Source: Chimonanthus salicifolius
Lineage: Eukaryota > Streptophyta > Magnoliopsida > Laurales > Calycanthaceae
Assembly: GCA_013350335.1 (NCBI GenBank)
Contig: CM023534.1
Span: 20,479,302-20,543,301, forward strand
Length of the DNA: 64,000 nt
Reading direction: 5' to 3'
Below are positions 36,357-48,435 of this stretch, piece after piece; the first letter of the stretch is position 1, and each line of letters opens with the position of its first letter. Made by a program: the position numbers and the translations under genes. The notes beneath the pieces are model-generated. The model did no database searches. It saw only the letters and a program-made list of their open reading frames with translations, and was not told where the DNA came from.

Positions 36357-39300
36357 TCTGATACCATCTGTAACGACCATATCCCAACCAACATGATATT
36401 GTCCGCTTTGGGCTCACACACACCCTCATGGTTTTGCATTGGGATATGCGCCATACACACACACCTCAAAAGGCCTCATGCTAGTTGAAGGAAGAGCATC
36501 ACTTATATCCAAAGATCTGAACAACCTCTGTAACGCCCTGTCCCGTTACGGCGCGTTATCTCCAAAAAGTTTCAAAACATGACCAAGGAATGGATATCGA
36601 GCGTTTTTTTTTTTTAAACGGGGTAACTATCTCCCACTCAACAATTTGATAAAGGTCAAAACCAACATAATAATAAGCATAACAAATAACCACCAACCGT
36701 TCAATATAGTTATACAATCATCCAAACAAAACATGTGACAATGAGTCCACACAAACAAGAGTCTCTCGAAACTAGAGCATAAGCATAATATGAGATATGT
36801 AACTATTGCTACTCCTCTTCAGGTACCTCTTCAAGGGGCCCGCCTGGCCGCTCCGCAATCAAGGTACCTGAAAGGTAAGGGGTGAGCTAACCAATCCAGT
36901 GAAGGGAATAATCATATCACATGTCAGCGACAACATATATCACATGTATGAGGAAAAAATTGACATCGTAATAAAATGAATGTGTACGTACAAGAGTGTT
37001 CAACTATACAACTAATCAGTGGTCCCACCGACTATTTCGAAACATCATTCCCAAAACTCACAACTATCCTCCTCCAACTCCGGTCTCCTTACCAATACAA
37101 ATGGGAGACCTCATAATACATAACTGCCTCAACCGCCGGAATGCAACGGGGAAACCTGCATCTCCCTATGGGGGTCTCGACCGCCGGAGCATAACGGGGA
37201 AGCCAATCTCAAGGGCAGGCACCTCAACCGCCGAAACGCAACGGGGAAACCCCCAATTCCCTATGGAGGTCTCGACCGCCGAAGCGTAATGGGAAAATCC
37301 TCCTAACAACCAAACTCATTACATCATCATAAACATATACACATGTCAATAGTTCCTCCATCTCAACACCAACGGCGCGCTGTCCTTTGCAAGTTACCCT
37401 GCCATGCATGCGCATGATATTGTGATCATATATAACAACATAAGTATATAGCAAGATCTTAAAACACAAATCCACATACTCATCATGATCTGATTCACAT
37501 ATTATAAGTAAACACCCATCATGTTGTCAACAAGTCTCAAACATCACATCCAAAATCCAAACGCATATCTCACTGTCAGCATCAATGCATTCACATGTTA
37601 TCATTAAGTCCCTAACATCATGTTCGACATCCAACGCATGTCTTATTCTCATCATAAATTCATTCACATGTTATAGCTAAATACACATGTTATCAATAAG
37701 TTTCAAGCATCATGTTCAATTTCCATTCGTCCGATCAAAATTTTCCATTTAATCGCATATAATTGATATGAATGCACTCGAACGGATCCCTTGCCATATA
37801 TTCATTTAACAGTTCTCTTACCGAGTGGCTTAATAAACGAAGGGCCCCATTCGAGTCACTCCATATCCAAGGTCGAGGGTTAAATAGACGCGAATGCATG
37901 CTAAACCAGTGATAAGTCCCCTCACTGAATGTGTGGAGTCAAAAATCCGAAAAAAGCAAGCAGCTTAACAGGTTGAAGGGAGCTCAATCTATTGAAACAA
38001 AAAAAGAGTAAATAAGTAATTAAGGAGAAACAGGCTAAAACGAGACCGGACTCAAAAAAGGGTCTAAAATTGGGGTGGACCCAAAACGGGCTGGGCTGAA
38101 AATGGGCTAGGTCTGAAACATGCTTAAAATGGGCCGGCCGGCACGCCGGAAATAGGCCGAACCAGAATTGGCTGGGCTGGATCAGGTCTGGACCTGATTG
38201 GGCCGATTTGTTGGGCCCGCACGGGGTCGAAAGTGGGCCGAAGCTAAAAAGGTTGGGCCGAGCCAAGCTGGGCCAGGACTGGGCTTGGCAAATGGGTCAA
38301 CCAAAACCGGAGCTGAGTTGACTCAAAAGCCCCAACTGAGTCGACTCGGTACCCAACCGAGCAACTCAGTCGGCTGAATTAAAAAAAGGGGGACAAGAGA
38401 GGGAAAACCGATGAAAATAAGGAAAACGCGAGAAATCGGAGGAAGACGAGGAAAAATCGAGAAATCAGAGAAAAACCAGAGAAATCGGAGAGAGGGGGAG
38501 AAGAAAGAGGGAAAAGGGAACCTGGAAACGGTGGCGACGGCGGAAGAGACGACGATTCGGCAGCTGGAGGCGGGGGAGGGGGCGAAACCAGGCAGAAACA
38601 CCACTGTAGAGGTGCGGGAGAAAGGGGTAGGACGATGGCTCGGGTCGGCTGAGAAGATAGAAGAAGAAGAGAAGAAGGAGAAGAGTGAGAGAATCAGAAG
38701 GGAGGGGAAAAAGCGGAAGCCAAGAAGGAGAAAGATCGAGACGGGAGACGGAGGGAGAGAGGGTTACCTGAGAGAGAGGGAGAGAGCCGATAGAGGCAAG
38801 AGAGTACTCGAAATGCTACAGTCCGGCGCGAGAGGGATAAAAGGAGGATTTTAGAGTCTGGGGATACAGGGGTCTTGAAACTCACTTTCTAAAAAAAAAT
38901 AATAATAATAAATGAAAACTCAGAAGAATTTCAAAATTCACTATTTTATTTTTAAAATTATTTATTTAGCCGTTTTATTTATTTATCTATCTTTTGAAAA
39001 GAAAAAACTTCGAAAAGCGTGATTTTCTAATTTTCAAAATTGGCACTATTATTATTAGTATAATATATTTTTTAAATTAATCAAGAAGTGAAAAATAAAG
39101 CGAATGTCAAACGGTCCAAAGAGAAGATTTGTGATTTTCAACGGTTTTTCGTTAAAATATATATAATAATTATGAAATTATCAAAATTTCTTTCGAGTTT
39201 TCGAACTCGAAATCAGATAACTAGAGACCGCCATAGATTCCACACTCTTCTCACTGCTACTATAGTCTCGAAAACAATTTGGAGGTTTGAAACCTCTTCC

Positions 39301-39548
39301 AAAATCAAGAAAACTCAGAACTAATCGTTACAATCTCCCAATGTGGAACTTCTTCCACTGAGAAGCTTCCCTCCTCTAGCACCTCACTAGCGATTCTCTC
39401 TTTGTATTCACGCCAGACACACCTCCACCGGGTTGTGGGCCATCACATGTAAACTACCCACAATGAAGTACCTAACTGCCGTAAACTATTTACAAAACAC
39501 ATTCCCTGTCTGGTCACTATTATTGATCAGTTAAGCAATTGTTGTAGC
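36357..39548. repeat. second copy of TRIM-LTR plus nested solo LTR block
   Basis: Corresponds to 24644-27901: the last bases of the TRIM interior (GATACCATC), one TRIM LTR (36369-39447), the nested solo LTR at the identical position, and about 100 bases of shared right flank ending GCAATTGTTGTAGC. The left flank differs, and here the PBS-side sequence (GATGGTATCAGAGAGTC on minus) matches a tRNA-Met site better than the first copy. Confidence 0.85.
36529..39332 (-). mobile_element. solo LTR, 2.8 kb, second copy
   Basis: TGTAACGCCCTGTCCC to CTAATCGTTACA, with flanks ACCTC and ATCTC (one change from the 5-bp duplication ACCTC). Same TRIM position and same target bases as 24815-27684, so the pair descend from one insertion. 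The minisatellite is at 37130-37292. The open frame at 38411-38854 lies in its GA-rich part and is not a gene. Confidence 0.85.
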
Positions 39549-40771
39549 GTGAGTATAGTTTTGTTTAAAAAACATCATTTCATGAAGTATTAGATCCTTA
39601 AGAGACAAAACTTTGATATGAATAAAATATATCCTAACATTTTGAAAAATGTCCAAAAACTTTGGAAACTAGAAAATCAATACGAGGAAACATCTAATAT
39701 AAAATTCATGTATCTAATATCCCATAATGATATGTATCATCTATTACAATTCATTAATTTATTTTAGTAGAAAATCTGAATTCTATAAAAAGTCATTGAA
39801 ATATTAGAAAAATCACAAAAAACTATAAAAACTATATCAATCATATTAAAGGCTCTTCATTTCATTTCATAAATATATTTATTCATGTCATTAATTTTTC
39901 CACAAGGAATTTTAAAATGGGATTATCTTAAAAAACTCAAATTTCATGAACTTTCAAAAGAAAAAAAACCCTTGAAAAATCACACAAACACATTACAAAC
40001 TATATCAGTTACTTTAAGGCATTTCTATTTAATTCCATAACACTCAATATCAATTCATTAAATGATTTTCACAAAAAAAAATAATAATGAAGATCATATT
40101 AGAGCAAAAAATTAAAATTTTGATGAAAATAACTTAGAACGGACAAATTTTAAAGGAAAAAAAATGGAATAGTCAAATACCATTCATACTTGCAGTACTT
40201 ATAAGCCTTTTTAAAATCATACCTAATGTAAGATTAGTCAAAAAAATGTTTTTTTTTTTAATTTACGTGTGGAAAACTGTAGGATCAAATAAGGCCAATA
40301 TATGACATAGAGGCCGAGATGACATTGTTGCTAAATGCCCGGTATTGGCCTTATTTATTTTTGTACAGATGATATAATTCGTATCAACTATTTTTATTAC
40401 CTCTGTTCTAGCATAAGAATTAAGTTCCAATGCCAAACCAGGTTGGCCCAGCATACATACTTCCAAGGCCCAAGCTAGCTCAAAAGTATTTGTATTTAGG
40501 CTTGACGAGGCCTCAAAGCCTATTTCATGATTATTACAATCATATCATGTTATACTGCTTTATTATAAAATTATGCATAAACTAAAATATCATAGCATTA
40601 AAGTCGACCCTATACCGAGGCTTAAGCTTTATAAACATAAATTGGGTGGGATCCAGAATGATTTACTAGGCCCCAACTAGGCCCATTAGAGTTGCAACAT
40701 TACCATCACCTTTTTATATGGGGCCATTGGATCTTCACATAAAATCAACATACTAGTCCATTAAAAACATA
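39549..40771. other. intergenic, no gene seen
   Basis: Very AT-rich to about 40260, then mixed sequence with GGCCCA-rich patches that seem to belong to an undefined repeat also present after 41260. No bounded element. Confidence 0.4.
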
Positions 40772-40779
40772 ATAGAAAC

Positions 40780-41249
40780 CAGAGGCACAGATATCGGCCG
40801 AAATGAAACCTATCAATCGATATATATCGGTTTTTCAGTGCCGATCTATAATGGTCGATACATATTTGTGTCGGTCGTACGAACTACTTCTCGGCTGATA
40901 TAGCCGATATATTGGAGATATATATCGGTCTGATATCGACCGAAAAGTATAATATCGGTCTATTTTGTTAAAAAAAAAAAATCAAAACGGTGGTGGACCG
41001 GGTTGATATCTTGGCCGATACAGATCAATATTTGCCCAGATATTGGCCGATATTCAAATATCGGCCGATATTCAAAATATCGGCCGATATTTACTTTTCC
41101 AATTTTTTTTTTTTTGAAAAAAAAGTTTCCTTTTGGGTTTTTATTTATTTTTTAATTTAGAAAAATAAAATAATAAAAAAATACCGATATTTACCAAAAA
41201 AAAAAGAGGAGAGAGAAATTTATCGACCAGGCCGAATTTTCGACCCCTG
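40780..41249. mobile_element. hAT-type MITE, TATCGGCCGATA family (copy 7)
   Basis: 470 bp from CAGAGGCACAGATATCGG to TTTTCGACCCCTG with a perfect 8-bp duplication ATAGAAAC (40772-40779, 41250-41257). The interior holds many copies of ATATCGGCCGATATT. It is the largest uninterrupted copy. Confidence 0.92.
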
Positions 41250-41482
41250 ATAGAAACATTTTCTAAGAAAATTGATAAATGTGACAATGGCACTAATGGT
41301 CAATGTCAGGCAACCTGGGCCAACCCATTTTGTTTCAAGGCCTTGGTTGCCTTTTTTTTAGCTTGGGCTCAAGCTAAGGTCACTATTATGGCTTAACACG
41401 TCAATATTATGGTTGAGCTTATGGTAATCTGGCTTTTCTAGGCATAGTTTCAGCTTGAGTCTTCGTATAGACGGCGAGGCCT

Positions 41483-41573
41483 GATCAAGCTAGAGGTAGG
41501 CCCATATGCATCAATGCATACGTACAATGATCAAGCTAGAGTTAGGCCCATATGCATCAATGCATAGGTACAA
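41483..41573. repeat. 45-bp tandem duplication
   Basis: GATCAAGCTAGAG(G/T)TAGGCC and ATATGCATCAATGCATA are repeated head to tail with three differences. Confidence 0.85.
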
Positions 41574-41781
41574 TTAAGCATTTAACTCTTGAATATTATA
41601 GTGTAGTTAATTGTGTTTACGTTACGCTATAGTCTATCTGTTTCTAAAACCATCATGTATCTTTGAATAATTAATGACCAAAATAAATCTGAAATATATA
41701 ATTAGACATTAAATCTCTAATTGATATGTTAGTCAATAGATGGTCCCATAGTTAAGCTAATAATTCCCTATCAGGCCCACC

Positions 41782-42383
41782 TATGGTATGAAATATCAGC
41801 TGATACATCTCGTGTTTTTGAACTTGATATGTATCGGCCGATACGATAAGTATTAGCCATACATGTAATAGCCCCAGTCCGAAGGCCCAAAGGCAGAGAA
41901 ATTGAGAATTTGTGTCACTGTCAATCCGACTGACGGCGAACAGCTTCATGGGCGTGTGGATGCGGGATTGAAGTCCTACATTAGAAATGGAGGAAAAATG
42001 GAGGGGGTTTATAAGTGGCCACTCCCCTCCATCCAGTAAGACGCGTTTTGGGCTTGTATGTTGGATCAGGCCCAGTGCCAAAATAGTGTGGCCCCCATGT
42101 GGGTGGGCCCAAAGCGGATAGTATCTTGCTGAGCTGAGCCTAAAGTCCAGATTTTTGGGCCGGGCCTTTACAATACATTCATCATATGGGCCCATATATA
42201 TCCCCCACGATATCAACCGATATTTTTCTTTTTAATTTTCAAAAGTTAAAAAAGACAGGCCTTTTAGTTTTTATTTTTTTAATTCAGAAAATAAAAAAAA
42301 ACACAACTGATATTTCAAAAAAAGGAGAGGGAATGATATCGGCCAATATCTCAGCCTCGGTATTGCCAAGATTTGAACCCGCG
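41782..42383. mobile_element. hAT-type MITE, TATCGGCCGATA family (copy 8), split
   Basis: Degenerate termini TATGGTATGAAA and TTTGAACCCGCG fit the family ends, and the 8-bp flank GGCCCACC is perfectly duplicated (41774-41781, 42384-42391). A 309-bp solo LTR is inserted inside, leaving about 290 bp of MITE. Confidence 0.82.
41864..42172 (+). mobile_element. solo TRIM LTR nested in MITE
   Basis: TGTAATAGCCCCAGTCC to CCGGGCCTTTACA (TG...CA) with a perfect 5-bp duplication ATACA (41859-41863, 42173-42177). A TATA-like GTTTATAAGTGG is near 42007, then GGGCCCAAAGCGGATAGTAT, the plus-strand counterpart of the ATATTGTCCGCTTTGGGC motif in the TRIM at 24.3 kb. Hence the same broad TRIM group, opposite orientation. 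Confidence 0.88.
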
Positions 42384-42391
42384 GGCCCACC

Positions 42392-43143
42392 CAACATGCC
42401 AGATGGATTGAATTCATTGACTGGATACACGACATGCATTTCCTCAATCCAAGGTACCAAACCAAGAATAGAGTACAACTTGGTTGGTTTAAAAAATTGG
42501 ATTGTTATAATTACAATTAGTACAAATGTCAATAGAATTAAAGAGACATTACAGATTTAACCAGTTCAATGTTCCTAACAATTTCTTCTGTGAACATTAG
42601 TTAGATTTCTTCTATCTTGAAGGGCATATATGTTTGATTTGCAAATTTAGCAGGAACAATATAGTCAGCATAATTTGGCAACCATCTCAAGCTTTACTCA
42701 TCGAAGTTGAAGCACAATTATTGTAAGTTTAAAGTCAAATTCAAGATAAAAACATTTTAATAAACTAAAGAGTGATTCAAGGTAGAGAGTCTGGCTTATG
42801 TTCAACTCAGTTTTATTTTAGTAGTTGTCTAGCTTTGTCAAGCCAATGGATTTAGATGAAAAATTCTAGAGAGACTTCTCATGTCTCTTTATTTACCGAG
42901 GTTGTTATTTAAATATTTCAATGCACTACATATTTTTTGATGCAATATGTAGAGAATGATAAGGACATTGGTTGTATAAAATTTGAATCTTATATAACTA
43001 TATTAGCTTTGTAATTTTATATCTTAAATTTTGATTACTACGAAATCATTGATTTTGATGCCCACCACACAAGTTATGATGATTGAATTAAGGAGTTTCC
43101 CTTGAGTTATATTATCAATGAAGTTATCTATCCATTCCACTCA
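42392..43143. other. intergenic, no gene seen
   Basis: AT-rich, no element borders and no coding exon recognised. Confidence 0.4.
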
Positions 43144-43151
43144 TCTATGAG

Positions 43152-43419
43152 TAGGGTGAAACTCGGGCCAGGTTTTGACCTGACCCGCATGACCCGACCC
43201 AAGAAATCATGCGGGTCGGGTTGAGAAGACGAAAACCCACATAGAATTTGGGTCGATCGGGTTGAGGAATTTATAAGTCAACTCGACTCGATTTGACCAA
43301 ACAAAAAATAAGCTAAAATGGGTTCAGAATTCGAGTTGAGTTGAGTTGGAATTCAGGTCAGGTCGGGCCAATGGCTAGGGTCGGGTTGGGTTGGGTTCCA
43401 TAAAACCGATTTCAACCTA
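43152..43419. mobile_element. hAT-type MITE, GGGTCGGGTT family (copy 2)
   Basis: Starts TAGGGTGAAACTCGGG and ends CCGATTTCAACCTA, with flanks TCTATGAG and TCCATGTG forming a decayed 8-bp duplication. The interior is GGGTCGGGTT and GACCCG repeats, as in the copy at 5658-6023. Confidence 0.72.
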
Positions 43420-43758
43420 TCCATGTGAGACCCGTCATATATTAAGTATATAGTTTTCCCATTCAAATGAGTACTCAAATCTCCTTAAAAGGGCGTGGAT
43501 TGTTTTGAAAAATTTGATTTGACTATCGTTAAATGATTTTGAATAGAACTGAGTCATCTAATTTTACAAACTTTGCTCATTAAATTACAAGTCCATGAGA
43601 TACATGTTTGACAACTCATTTTTTTTTCTATTAGATATTTCAATTTTGTTAATTCTACTATTTTATAAAATAAGAATAATTTTGAAATGTAAATGTTACT
43701 GTCCTTCTAGATAAAAATTAGAATGGAGGAAGTAAGAATTATATATCATGGTTGTCAT

Positions 43759-44130
43759 CCTTGTCACAAATATCGGCGGTATTTTCAAATTTAATGCGTT
43801 TTTATCGGCAAAATACCATTACAGCGTTAAAAACACGTTTTTATCGCCATGGCGATAAATTTCCGACAAATTCCCAATAAAATCGCGTTAAAAACGCGAT
43901 AAATGGTAATATCGCGATAATATCCCGTTAAATTCCCGGTAAATTCCCGGTAAATTCCTTATTACCAATTTTATTTTATTAATGTTTTTATTTATTCTAT
44001 TTTTATTATTTTTAAATATTATAATTTCTTTGAGATTTTCCCATTAAATTCCCAGTAAAAATCTGAGAATTTAAAAATATCCTGATATTACCAATTGTCG
44101 TTAATATCCCGAGAACGGTATTTGTCACAA
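43759..44130. mobile_element. MITE of unassigned class, TTGTCACAAATATC family (copy 2)
   Basis: Starts CCTTGTCACAAATATCGG and ends GGTATTTGTCACAA, so the ends are imperfect inverted repeats. TGGTTGTCAT stands on both sides (43749-43758, 44131-44140), a 9-10 bp target duplication that suggests a Mutator-like origin. The interior has ACGCGATAAATGGTAATATC and TTAAATTCCCGG repeats. Homologous along its length to 15567-15894. Confidence 0.65.
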
Positions 44131-44663
44131 TGGTTGTCATTAAAAATCTCATGGAGGCTTCACAAATGAGTCAACCTATTTTTTCTATCTTTCAATTTGG
44201 GTTTTGTTGGTTGGTCCTCATCAAAGTATTCAATATTAATTGCATAAATAATTATTTGATGATTTAATTTTATAGTATGAAATACAAAAATATGATGTTT
44301 TGATAATATCAAAATAGTGACAAAGAACTTTGAAGTTGACCCATGAGGATAAGAAAAATGATTTGATAAAAGTAAAATGATATTAGTAAAATATAATTCC
44401 AAACAAATGACATGAATGCACTAAATGGAATGGTTTATTGGAGAAGTGTAAAAATGGGAAAAATGTAAGGGATGAGATCACTTCTATAACAACTCATCTC
44501 CTCTCTCTACCGACAGTAACTCATCTTCTCCATTCTCTTGGGTTTCTCCCCCATATCCCCTTCTCTTTCTTTTTTATTCTCATTTCATGGATCGACAAGC
44601 TGAAGAAAAAATAATCACAGCCTAGGGCTGCCCAAAGAAAAAGACAAAGAATAATAAAGACGA

Positions 44664-44909
44664 CCTTTTAATAATAATGATAATGGTAAAAATATCAATG
44701 TTATCATAACCGGACCATCTACCAAACTGTCTTTGAAGAAGGTTCGGTTCAACTAGGTCAAACCATGGTCAAACTCGGTCAAACCTAGTCAAGGTAGGGT
44801 TTGACTGGGTTTGACCATAGTTGAACCGACCCTTCTTCAAAGATGGTTTGGTAGACGGTCTGGTTCAGATAACATTGATATTTTTACCATTATCATTATT
44901 ATTAAAAGG
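44664..44909. repeat. foldback hairpin element, arms about 120 bp
   Basis: The left arm (44664-44786) and right arm (44791-44909) are complementary along almost the whole length, from CCTTTTAATAATAATGATA to its inverse, leaving a loop of about four bases. RNA from it would form a long near-perfect stem. A third copy of part of the right arm lies at 45432-45516, ending at the copy B junction. Confidence 0.85.
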
Positions 44910-45431
44910 TTTTTTTTTTTATTCTATCAATGCAACATAGTTACCTATAGGTCATAATTTTATCTAATTATTATTAATGAAAAATAAAATTTCTTTTCTC
45001 AAATGAAAGAAAACATAATCATTATAATAAATTTCATTTTGGAGTTAAAAACTTAGAATGTCATGGTAAGTAGCTTTCTTGATTTGGCTTTAAAAAAATA
45101 ATAATAACTAATTACATTGTTAATTAGAATGGATTTGAAAGCTAAAATGAATTTATAAGATTCAATCCATGATAATGTATAATAGACCACTTATATATTT
45201 AGAAAATATTAGTCTACATGTATATATTGAAATGTTTTATACTTTACTATGTAATAACTAGTGATTATTAAAAATTGGAAATCCTGTTGTTTTAAAATGA
45301 ATGGTCAATTTTCAACTCTCTAAAACACATAATTGAGTGTTATTTGAGAAAAAAATCTTTTTTATAAGAGCTTTATTTATATAGAAAAAAGATTAATTAA
45401 TAATCTAATAATATTTATAATATTATATTCA

Positions 45432-45516
45432 AGGTCGGGTTGACCGGATTTGACCATGGTTGAACAAAACCTTCTTCGAAGATGGTTTGGTAGACGGTCT
45501 TGTTATTATGACATTG
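45432..45516. repeat. extra arm of the foldback element at the duplication border
   Basis: TTTGACCATGGTTGAAC, CCTTCTTCGAAGATGGTTTGG and TAGACGGTCTTG match the right arm at 44810-44875. The copy B duplication begins immediately after it (TTTAAAGC at 45517), so the repeat may have taken part in the rearrangement. Confidence 0.7.
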
Positions 45517-46638
45517 TTTAAAGCTATTAGCTTTCTCTTTGGTTAGTGATGACTCTACCCGTAATAGAAGGTGTTGAATCCAAGGATAAGCTACGTGTTA
45601 CTCCTAGGTTAATTTCTCTTTGATTGGTCACGACTCCAGCCTCCAGTAGAAGGTGCCAACTACTACTCTACTAGTCTCCAAGAATAAGTTGGGTGTCGAC
45701 TCTTCTCCCAGTAAACCTAACCTATCCTTGAAGCAGTCCAATTTTAGAATAGCAACAATCACTTAACCCCTCCCTACAATTTCTTTATCCCTCAAAGCCT
45801 TAATCCTAAATTAAACCCTAAAAAGGTCCAAACTACTAGATGTTTGCCACAATTTGGGGCCTCCACTTAACGTTTTGTAGGCTATCCTGCAACATTTTGG
45901 GCCTTGAAAAACCATAACTATGGTGATCAAGCTAACTTTGTCTATTCTAATCCATACAAACCATTTTGTTCCCCTCTTTCAAGTGAAACTCATACAGTTT
46001 TTGCTGAAAGTTGCCACCAGGCAGATGATAGCAAATATTGAATTGATTATAAACTTCAATTTTATTGAATAAAGTCATTTTTGAAATCTCAAGCATGAAT
46101 ATTTTCTGATGGATCTTGCAAGCTAGGACACTAAAGAATTAGTTGAAATATTTAATGTGAAAGTAGTGTGCTTTGTTTCTTCCACATCACAAGGGTAAAA
46201 AGAACAAGAGGAACTGTGGAAGTATTACAGAACAAAAGCAACATACAAAGTGCTGTTCATAAGTACATGAAAGAAATTCTTAAAAAAGTTGGATTCCCTT
46301 CAAAGCAAGCCTGTGATGCTCCCAAAAAATAACAATAGTAAAATTTAGGAATAAATGATGGTTAAAAGTTTAATTAACAATTTAACCAATCAATTTTCAA
46401 ATATAGTGTACCTATGCGTAGCGAAAAAGGCAAATAAAGTAACACAAATGATAAAAACTCATTAATATCATCAAACTTACTAAGAAGGTTACAAAGATCG
46501 AATTTACATATACAAAACCACACCCACCTCTATATTCCATTTTTTTAGCTTGTGGAGCTACACACTCTATACACGACTAATAAATACTCTAATAAATGTG
46601 CTACACTCTCCATCATTTGAAAAAAATAAAAAATATTA

Positions 46639-46829
46639 CTCCCTCCGTCCCATTTTAGTTGTCTCATTTGAAATATTTGTATTTTTTAAGTAACTCTCTA
46701 TATAAGACTAGCACTTTATGTGATCTCATTCGTTTTTAACACACATTATACTATTCCAATATAAATGAGACAACTATTTTGTGACAATTCCAAAATCCAT
46801 ATAAGACAACTTAATTAGAATAGAGGGAG
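46639..46829. mobile_element. Stowaway-like MITE
   Basis: CTCCCTCCGTCCCATTTTAG at the left and ATTAGAATAGAGGGAG at the right, TA on both sides (46637-46638, 46830-46831). 191 bp. Absent from copy A, so it entered copy B after the duplication, or with the replacement of the 296-base segment found only in A. Confidence 0.88.
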
Positions 46830-47892
46830 TATTTATTAATACACATACCATCTACAACAAAACCAGAAACAGGGCCCTCATGTACAAATCACTTAATAGT
46901 GCCTACAGCAATAGGTCATGTTTCCATTACATAGAGTACAAACCATTTTCTCACTGAAGAAATGGCGTCGTCACTTCACACAACATGCTATTCTAGCATC
47001 AAAATCAGTGCGGCCAACAGTAATAGTGCATGAACCACATGCTATTACTAGCATCATTTTGGCTTCCTAGCATAGCAAAATGAAAATGGTAAAAGTGCAT
47101 TCTAGTGCATAAGTGAAACTTTCATGTTATGGCCAAGATCATATTGGAACTCTTGTGAATTAAGTAACTAAACCAACAATTAGGTTTTCTTTCTTTTAAA
47201 TTTAGGCAAATGTACTTTGACAATCAAGCAACTATTTATATGTATGTTATGTATATGGGTTGAAATAAAGTGATGTCTAGGAAAGAGTATTGCAGTGGCG
47301 GGTTGCTTTCCCACCCAAACATTATACCTAAATCTAATCCTAGCACCATCTCCAACCAACAGTCTCATCCCTTCTTTGATCTTTTGTCCTACACAATGTT
47401 GTCAAATCCGTTCACTGACCATTCCAATTTACCTCCATAGTGGGACATTCTAGTGTTCCAGCCATGCCAACATTTTGTTTTAGAAAATACGGCAAGAAAA
47501 TATAAAAATCCAAAGAATGTAACAAAAGAAGAAATCTTTCAAAAAAACATACCAAAAGAAGAAAAATTATGAAAAATAAAACAATAACTCTTCTATACTA
47601 GCATCATTTTGATTTCCCGGCCAAGAAAAAAGGTAACTGGTAAGTAGGGATGCAACTCGGGTCGGGCGGGCCGGGTTTTAATAAACCCAACCCTAACCCG
47701 ACTCACTCCATATTGAACCCAACCTGACCCGACCTGAATAAAAAACCCGAGATAGTGAACCCAACCCGACCCGAGATTGTAATACCCTTAACCCAACCCG
47801 ACCCGACTCTTAACCCAACAAACCCGACCCGAGTTGCAGCCCTATTGTTTCACTAATTTTATATGTTTCTGGATGACGGTCCTTCTTTCAGA

Positions 47893-48020
47893 AATGGATG
47901 CTGCTGCTTCCATAATCTCTATGGATGTGGCTAGTGTGGAGAAGGAAGGCCTACCCATGGAAGCTTTTGCTAAAGTGCATGAAATGTTTAGATACATGGA
48001 TTGGTTTGATCCAAAAGATT
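47893..48020 (+). pseudogene. captured exon of an unrecognised host gene
   Basis: An acceptor-like CTTCTTTCAG precedes an open stretch reading EMDAAASIISMDVASVEK, then EGLPMEAFAKVHEMF and YMDWFDPKD, ending at a TAG. Balanced amino-acid use and the acceptor suggest a real exon taken with some intron. I do not recognise the parent gene. Confidence 0.55.
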
Positions 48021-48029
48021 AGAAATTAC

Positions 48030-48156
48030 CGGCAGCCATGGCGGTACCGACGCCGATGAATACAAACAGGAAGATGCAGACGAGCTCAGCCACCAAGGCG
48101 CGGAGGCAGTCGGGCTGAGTCGCCTCCTCCCTGTTCCCCAATGCTATCTTCGCCAT
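48030..48156 (-). pseudogene. captured first exon of a TIP-type aquaporin
   Basis: Reading minus from the ATG at 48156, 42 codons give [33 protein letters not shown] and IGVGTAMAA, then a G and the donor GTAATTTC. This is the N-terminus and first membrane helix of a tonoplast intrinsic protein, with the AE(L/F) and LFVF..VG.AMA hallmarks, closest in memory to TIP4-like members. The rest of the channel (both NPA boxes) is missing, so it cannot form a channel alone. The TATA sequence and leader upstream were captured too. Confidence 0.85.
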
Positions 48157-48218
48157 TCCGTCCTCCGGTAATTCGTCGATCCTTCCACTGTCCTTCTCTC
48201 TGCTTGAGGAAATGCCCT

Positions 48219-48229
48219 ATTTATAAACA
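48219..48229 (-). promoter_or_regulatory. captured TATA box of the aquaporin fragment
   Basis: On the minus strand GTTTATAAATAGGGC lies about 65-70 bases before the ATG at 48156, correct for a core promoter with a short leader. The element therefore may carry a working promoter. Confidence 0.6.
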
Positions 48230-48294
48230 GGGCCGAGACCCACTAAGAAGAGAATGGAATTCCACCTACCCGTTGAGGAGCTCCACCAACGTTC

Positions 48295-48435
48295 CTCTCT
48301 CTCCTTTCTACTGTTTTTCCCTTTTCCTCACCCATTTCTAAGCTCTCTCTCCTTTCTGCTTTTTTTATCTTTTCCTTCCTCACCCATTTCTAAGCTCTCT
48401 CTCCTTTCTGCTTTTTTTCCCTTTTCCTTCCTCAT
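48295..48435. repeat. CT-rich tandem repeat in the Pack-type element
   Basis: Two to three units of about 55 bases, with CTCTCTCCTTTCTGCTTTTTT and CCTTCCTCACCCATTTCTAAG. Probably from a 5' leader of a captured gene, since plant leaders are often CT-rich. Confidence 0.6.

Noticed and set aside
38411..38854. 147-codon open frame on plus (Glu/Lys/Arg-rich)
   Set aside because: It lies in the GA-rich leader part of a solo LTR (36529-39332). Composition is low-complexity and the related LTR at 24815-27684 does not keep the frame open.
41752..42216. 154-codon open frame on minus
   Set aside because: It runs across the border of a MITE and a nested solo TRIM LTR, so it is a chance frame.
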